A DNA stretch of 64,000 bases. It comes from Camellia lanceoleosa (taxonomy: Eukaryota; Streptophyta; Magnoliopsida; Ericales; Theaceae). A program made the translations under genes and the position numbers. Below, in pieces: positions 57,401 to 64,000 of this stretch. The stretch's first letter is position 1. Every line of letters begins with the position of its first letter. The DNA is taken from positions 81,063,551 through 81,127,550 of the forward strand of contig CM045761.1 of assembly GCA_025200525.1 (NCBI GenBank), given 5' to 3'. The notes beneath the pieces are model-generated. The model ran no database searches. It worked only from the letters and a program-made list of their open reading frames with translations, and had not been told where the DNA came from.

Positions 57401-60187
57401 TCAAATAGTCTTGACTCAGATGCGTATCGTAATCTATAAATGTGCCGAGATTGAGGCTTAACTATCATACCCTTACATATATCTAGTCACCAATATCATA
57501 GTGGACTAAACGCGCCAATACAAATGACCTTCTACGGCTTTCCTACTTACTTGTGCGCAACCATTGCGAACAAAGTTACATATTCATATGAGAGCAAGAT
57601 GTCACAAGCGAGTGGGGCCGAAAGGGCCTACTCAAACCATCCATGTCATCTTCTCATTAATGTGATTAAGTACAACAAGCCACTGGTTTATGTCCAATGC
57701 CATAAACTAATTCCAATCATCTTAATGTGTGAGTTCTCAAAGACAAGTTTTAAAGGTTTAGACCCAACTAGGTAATGACTCACGACTAATTCATATTCAC
57801 TAGATCACAAAAGGATGTCATGGAGATATCAAGTGCGCCTAATTCGCAAATTTAACAAGTGCTAATCCCCTGCACCTTCAAGTTAATTTTATTCTCCATA
57901 CATTTTAATGCATCTAGTTGAAAGATAACGATACTCCTCTTGCCATCTCTGTTTCTCACTTTATAGTTACTTGCAATTAATTCTACTATCCACAAGAAGG
58001 AGAGAATAAGCTATCAACTATGATAGCTCCTGAAGTAACTTTAGCGTGAATTAGGCTAAAGAGTCTAATTCAACACAATGCTCTTATGAGCCATGCGTCA
58101 AATTCTTAGAGTCATAACAACCTTGTCGGCCTTGACCTTTTCATTACTATGCTGCAACGTTTGCGCTTAGTGGTAAATGTTATTCAAAAAACGTTAGCCA
58201 AGCTAAGGAATCATACAAAAAGCACCTCTTTATGTCTCACACTCAAGTGTGGAAGCGATGAAGTGTCGAGACTAAGACAAGTTGGCAATGCTAATAGATT
58301 TTCTGACCACTTGGTGCTAATCTTTTCACTTAGTGTTAATAGATTTTGCTGCTACTAAGCGCTAATATTTTAACTTCAAGTGATACTTCAATGCACACTA
58401 TTATAGCGCATGAAATTTTGCTCCATCCACTCTCAACAGTTGGATAAAGAGCAAAACATTGCTCATACTGGCTACTCATCTTACACTTAATGACTAATTC
58501 ATTTAAGCTCACATTTCTTGGATGACGTGACTCTTGAATGTTACTTCATCCAATGATGCAACATCATTAAAAGTCAAATTACAAAGTCAATCCGCGCAGC
58601 TCAATAATCAAGATCATATACAAATCTATTGAGGGCTTAATAATTTCATAACTCCAAAACTCGCCAACCAAAACTACGTAGCATGCCACTAACCATAACG
58701 CACACATTAGTTTTTATTGTGCCAAATAAGGCAACAAAACCACGGTAACTTTGAGTCATATTTCCTTACTTTGGCTCAATAAAGGTCTAACCTAAAGTCT
58801 CCAAGACTTTTGCTCATCTAAAGAATAGGATTACATTGTTCATATTTGAACATCTCTACTAAGTCTAGATCAACCAATTAACTTCTATAAGCTAAGTCAA
58901 TTTAGAGAGAAATTTGCATTGGGATTAATTTGATTAGCATAATATAATTTTGCCACAAAAATCTAAATTAAATAGTGACAATATTACACAAGTCTCAAAA
59001 TCAAAAATCCGCTATGCTCGTAATCATCTCTTGCACCACAGGTGACAATTATCCAAAATTTAATTTAATTTATGCGCAAAAAATTGGTTTTCGGGAGTTA
59101 ATCTACAAAGATTTTTCTCAACCGAATAACCTCCCACTGACTATGGCATGTCTAAAAAACATGATAAAAAATTTATAATTCTATACAATAGCATCATAAT
59201 GTAGATTCACAACCAACTCATACTATGTCACAATTAATAATGGAATTTAAGCAAATAACAATTAATCATGCTAATCTAATTACAACATATTAGAAACCCA
59301 AAAAATATGCTATATACAACATTCAGATTATGCCACAATAAAAAGTACATCATTCTAAAATTTTCTGGAATTTTTTTGAAATTTTCTAGAATTCTAAATA
59401 ACTAATAAACACACATAAAATTAGAAATAAAAAATTCCAGAATATGATAAACTGAAAAAAAAAGTATACCAGTAAATAGTAAAACATTTCAGAAGTCTAC
59501 AATAAAAATTTCAACCCCAGAAAATTATTTATGCAATACCAGAAGCATTTTAAAGCATAAATAATGAATTATTATCACAGAAAAAATACTTTTTATTTTC
59601 ATAAAATTTTCAAAATTTTATAGAAGATAAAAAATTTAATTCTGAGTCTAACGGTACCAACCATGCTTAAAAAAAAAGCTATAACGAATTAATTATGACC
59701 ATTTAACACGATTGAGAATTTAAAACAGAACAAACAACGCCTTATGCATCGCCAAGTGACCAAGTCAATGGCGGAGGAAAGCGGCGCTGACTCAATTAGC
59801 GGCTCGGCCGCAGAATGGCCTTGGCGTGGGCAATGGTGGCGCTGGCGTAATGGCGTGGCGTGTCGGCGTGTTTGGCGCATGGGCGCATAACGGTGGCGAT
59901 GAAGCAGCGTGGCGGCTGGCTCCCGGTGTGAGGACCACGCGCCGCCTTTCAAGGTGTTTTTTGGTCCAATTTTTGTACTGCCGGACTCCATTTTTCAAAA
60001 TAAAACCATTTATGGTATTAAAAAAGACATTAATGAACATAAAAAATAGGTATTTATGCTCTTAATCTAATGAGAGTAAACATTTTCCTCCTTTATAAAC
60101 ATTCATGAATATAATGTGTACATATATATATATACACACACATGATTAAAGAAAACACGAAAATACCCATTCATGCTCTGATACCAA

Positions 60188-60627
60188 TGTAAATAAAAGT
60201 ATAAAACGCAGCGGATGAAAAATTATGGTCATACCTTTTCTGCAGAGTCTGAATTGAAAGGATCTCGTGGGTAAATCACGTGCTTCCTAAATCTGATCAA
60301 TCAACCTAGCAGTAGAGTGATATTACAGAATGAATATCACCCACACAAGTCACAGTGCAAAATGGCTCTTGATCGTTGTATTTTGAGAGAGAGTCAGAAT
60401 ATAGGAAACAACATACAACATACGTTATTATTCTCTTAATCACCCATATCCCATATCATATCAGATATAAAGGATAATATCACATCTATCCATATCAATT
60501 GATATGATAGATATGGATATCCTGAGTGGTTATCCAAATAGGTTTTGAATTCAAATTCAAACTTATTTGGATAAGGTTCAAAAGGTTCAAATAAGGGTCA
60601 TGCCACATGGGCGCCCAATTTCTAACA
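60188..60627 (-). repeat. 5' LTR of Copia-like element
   Basis: 440 bp, TG...CA ends, followed by TSD CTAAC at 60628-60632. Confidence 0.92.
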
Positions 60628-60928
60628 CTAACCTTGTGATTTTGGTAGTGGTGATTTGTGGGGTTGATGGCGGCAGTGGTCGGTTTGATGGTGGTTTTGG
60701 GTTTGGTGTTGGATTGGATCATATAGGGGAGAGTGCAGGTAAGTGGTTGGAAAATGTTAATCAGAGTTACAACTTAGATGATGTGGCATTGTTGGATTGG
60801 ATGTCCGTAAATTCTTAATTCATGGGGAAGCTGTATATAAGTTAAGGAGAAAGGTCCTCTCAAGTTCAGATTTTGGACTGCAATTTGAACGGTTTATTTT
60901 GTCAGGCATTTCATGTATTTCGTCCGCC

Positions 60929-61090
60929 AAAAAAAAAAAAAAAAATTAGGTCGATCCGATAACTGTAACTTGGTCAATTTATTGCATTTGTCACTAAAAA
61001 ATGTTTGGTTTATTTTTAAAAACACATTTTTTGTGTTTTTTTTAGTGAAAAATTGAACAAGTTATGATTATCAGATCGACCTAATTTTTT
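60929..61090. mobile_element. Hairpin MITE (arm B copy)
   Basis: Same inverted-repeat unit as 3529-3683, with a longer A run at its left end. Confidence 0.68.
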
Positions 61091-61439
61091 GTGTAGATGA
61101 AACATATGGAGTACCTGACAAAATGAACAATTTCAATCATCGAAACGAGCCCGTGATGGGCCCAAAGGACCCAAACAGCGCCTTCCAATTCAAATTTGGA
61201 CTGAAAGGGATCTTTCTCCATAGGTTAAACTCATTATTTTTTTATCGAAATAAAAAGATGAAAAAGATATATTGGTTGAAAGTAAAATCATGCATTAATA
61301 ATTATTTTTGTACTCTCCACTACTATTGTAATTTCAAAAAAGAATCCTACTTTCTGATAATTATTGCTCCTAAAAAAAATTAAAAAGCATTATGAGAAGA
61401 CCACTTTAAGGCGCAGGCAAGACTAATGAGATCTGGGGA

Positions 61440-61845
61440 TCCTGCTGTGTGTACAGTAGGTTGCTATGCTTTTTTGTGGAGTGTCGTCCCGAGCCTCTTT
61501 TGATAATCTGAACCATTCATATTGTAGGGTTCGTCGAGTAGATCATCCATGCAAAAAATAAAATTGATTAGATATTTATAGCCTTATAACCAAAGCACAT
61601 TTATTTTTATAAAAATTAATGGTTAACATAACTTTCATAAATTTTTAAAAACAATTAAGACCTAATTATGAGATTATAATTATCCTATTAACTTGATTTT
61701 TTACATGAATAATATTCTTAACGAACCCTACAATATGAACAGTTCAAATTGTTAAAAAAACATTCGGAACAAACTCCCACAAAAGGACACAGCGGACTAC
61801 TATGCCTTGAAGGGACAACAGCACCTCCAAGTCTGCTTGCTTGGT
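61440..61845. mobile_element. Foldback element (arm B copy)
   Basis: Counterpart of 4030-4430 with the same inverted CATATTGTAGGGTTCG arms. Confidence 0.6.
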
Positions 61846-62054
61846 ACTTGGTACTATAGCAAAAGTAGTTGTGGTTGAGAGTAGAGTATGGAATTAGGGC
61901 TCGTTTGGAAATTGGTAACCACTTTGGCATAATAACATCACTATGCCCATAGTTGGTCGACCATTAAGAAGTTAGGCACTCCTCTGAGGCTTCCGTTCCA
62001 AAGAAGTCTTTTTTTTCTTTTTTTTTTTTTTATATCTCTTTATTATTGTTTTAT

Positions 62055-64000
62055 TGATATGCAACAGTTTCGACGAAGGATAGGTTGGGCTGATCCACAC
62101 TTTTAACGAGTCTGCTAGTCTCAAAGTCCATAGAGCGTGCCTGCAAAAAGGTCCAAGAGGGGAGCTAATCTTCCAACGGACACTCCGATGATTGAGTTAG
62201 GATAAAGTAGATTGATTGTGTAGAATGAGAAGAGGGGGATGAAGAGCTTAACCTTTAACGCATCTCGAAAGTTTCCTTATATTATTTGTTCATCATTTCC
62301 TTGTTCATTCTAGTCTGTCTTGCTGGCTGAAAGTCTATATTCTAGCTTGCATCGTTCATAATGAGTCTGTAGTCTCCGACGTGAAGGGGTTGTTGCATTT
62401 AATACTATGAGAGCCTCATTAATGGCTGATGTATGGGTGCAATAACTTTGTAGGATCATTGTCTGCCTACATGATTGATTCCCTACCCAATAGGTGTTTG
62501 AATGCTATTGGTCTTGGTCCATCATTGGTTTCTCAAGGTTACTGGGTTTTAGTATCTAATTCGTGGGCTGGGTCCTAAGTCGTGGGCTAGACCCTCTTAC
62601 AGGCACATCGGTATCAGTAGTCCCCAATTTCCAAGTGCAGCTTTAATCCAACGAAGGGAATAGGAAAGGTGGAAGGAGTCCCCCAAGCCCGAATAGGAGG
62701 TAGGGGTGGGGTGAGAGGGGGGTGGTAGAAGGAAGACAAAAGACCGAGTGATCGTGGAGGAAGGGACCAAGAGGAACGACCAATCAGCAAGGGTGGCCGA
62801 CCGTAAGGAGGGCCGACCACGAAGGTGGGCGAGCGGGATAATCGACAGTAAGGAGGACCAATCACAAAAGAGGCCAAGTGGGATGACCGACTGTGAGGAG
62901 GGCTGATCGCAAAGGTGGTCAAGCAGGATGACCAATCGTGAGGAGGGCCGATCGCAAAGGGGGGAGAGCGGGATGACCATCCGGGATGAGGGTCAAAAAT
63001 TCAGTGACGGCGCACGGGACTCAAGGAATGAGTAAGCACGTAACGATGTGAAGTGGAATAGATAGGGGGGAGGAAAGAGAATTAGTGGGGAAAAGGAAGG
63101 ATCGTAGTCGTACGTGTGTGCGATGTTAGGCCGCGGATAGGAAATACGAATCAATAGGAAGAGGTGAACAGGCCGGTGGTGGGTATGTAGAAAAAGGCAG
63201 GGGTTTATACTTGTTTGTCAAATTTCATACTGGCAAATTTTAACCTCAATCCTTGGAACACAGGCAAACCCTGGACATTTGGACTTGTGCGATTCACTTA
63301 CCTTATTGCGAAAAATCAACGCATTTCGGACTTTAGCTCTTACATCTCAGTGGACTTTTCTCTCTTTCACATCGCCAATTTCGTCGCCTCGCAATTAAGG
63401 CGATATACAAAAACGTAAAGGAGATGGCATAAGACAAAGCGCCGGCGATGACATCGGATGTGTTAGGAGATGATGATGGAATGGCACTGGCGGAGCAATA
63501 TAGAGTAGAGAGGCGTGAAGAGAGGGTTGTAGAGCGGCCAATGCGAACCTCTCTAGGGACAATGATGGCGGCGGTCTAATCGATTAGCCAAGTGGCTCCA
63601 GACCACTGGCATACCAAGACTAACAAATCCACGCTAACGGTAGAGGATTTGGAGGAGCTGCGGAGCAAATACCAAATTTCGGCAGAGGTAGAGTTGAGAG
63701 TGCCCATGACGAATGAGAGGGCTTATGATGCACGACCAATGGAGTTCACTCTGTACGAAGAAGTGCTGCCGGGGGAGGGGGGGCTGAGGATGCCCCCTAT
63801 AACTAGTGGTCAACGTGCTAAATTACCTAGAGGTGGCCCCAGGACAACTGATGCCTAATGTGTGGAAGATTTTATTTGTGTACGCAGTCACGTGGCCACA
63901 GGTGATCGGAGGAGAGAAAATGACAGTGGATGAATTTTTCTCCTTCTACAAGGCTTCTGGGCAACAAGAGACTTGGGTGACCCTTCAAGCCATAGAGGGA
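62055..64000 (-). mobile_element. Tat-like gypsy element, 3' end (arm B copy), runs off the window
   Basis: 3' LTR 62055-62616, the 45-bp array, then the antisense frame from about 63450. The rest of the element should lie beyond 64000. Confidence 0.9.
63592..64000 (+). pseudogene. Antisense transposase_28-like frame (arm B copy), partial
   Basis: Better preserved than in arm A: open for 88 codons (63592-63858) through YQISAEVELRVPMTNERAYD and FTLYEEVLPGEGGLRMPP. It then needs a frame change at about 63830 to continue as PGQLMPNVWKILFVYAVTWP and FFSFYKASGQQETWVTLQA up to the window end. The same frame change exists in arm A, so this break predates the duplication. Confidence 0.6.

Larger units (their letters stand above)
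53721..60627 (-). mobile_element. Complete Copia-like LTR element with decayed coding region
   Basis: 6.9 kb with CTAAC at 53716-53720 and 60628-60632. LTRs 53721-54160 and 60188-60627 are each 440 bp and differ at 14 positions by my count (about 97% identity). Primer site TGGTATCAGAGC at plus 60175-60186; purine tract GAGTGGGAGA before the 3' LTR. Only fragments of pol remain, for example integrase words near 57185-57320. No frame exceeds about 100 codons. Confidence 0.92.
57402..64000. repeat. Duplicated segment, arm B (partner 1-6576)
   Basis: Collinear with arm A; offset is 57401 at the start, 57397 at the LTR end, 57412 at the gypsy LTR and about 57424 at the window end, so net indels are few. 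Arm B keeps the more conserved version at several places, including the antisense frame at 63592-63858. Confidence 0.95.

Overview
The window is nuclear DNA of a flowering plant, probably a eudicot. It holds spliced GT-AG genes for a plant-type FKBP co-chaperone (FKBP62/ROF1 family) and a cellulose-synthase-like C protein, set among nested LTR retrotransposons, a 5'-truncated LINE, a SINE and several MITEs. I cannot name the species. No tRNA, rRNA, organellar insert or CRISPR array was seen. A run of exactly 100 N at 19553-19652 marks a scaffold join of unknown size, so the left part (1-19552) and right part (19653-64000) are separate contigs. LAYOUT: 1-6576 is repeated at 57402-64000 with about 1-2% ordinary divergence and local clusters of indels; both arms run off the window. 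The shared block contains the 5' part of a decayed Copia-like LTR element, its LTR and the same flanking target site, two small inverted-repeat elements, and the 3' end of a Ty3/gypsy element. 4643-13022 is that gypsy element entire: minus strand, TSD TTTAT, dual RNase H typical of the Tat lineage, a plus-strand (antisense) transposase_28-like reading frame near its 3' end, and no integrase core. 13023-15433 is AT-rich and non-coding. 15434-18517 is a non-autonomous plus-strand LTR element built around two tandem arrays, one of short palindromes. 20933-23878 (+) is the C-terminal half of a CSLC glycosyltransferase gene, with a SINE upstream and a Stowaway MITE inside. 24568-25727 is a large AT-rich foldback. 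27845-40778 (-) is the FKBP62-like gene in 13 exons. Intron 2 (8.6 kb) carries a hAT-type MITE and a chromovirus with another TIR element nested in it; intron 10 carries a LINE. 40779-46742 is mostly AT-rich intergenic DNA. 46743-53423 (-) is a young Copia element with an intact 531-residue RT/RNase H frame. 53721-60627 (-) is a full Copia-like element with about 97% identical LTRs but badly decayed coding DNA. GENES: the two host genes look like ordinary housekeeping loci, one for an HSP90-associated prolyl isomerase and one for a Golgi beta-glucan (xyloglucan backbone) synthase. Both are interrupted in this assembly almost only by one-base indels, mostly in homopolymer runs. In the FKBP gene, allowing for four such losses makes the 13 exon lengths sum to 1716 nt (572 codons) with every exon phase consistent, so I read these breaks as probable consensus errors rather than pseudogene decay. 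All other coding potential is transposon-derived. I did not find a clear new biological system. The least explained structures are the palindromic array with paired stem changes (17608-17960), the antisense frame inside the Tat-like element, and the 57.4-kb-spaced duplication across the gap, which may be an uncollapsed haplotig.
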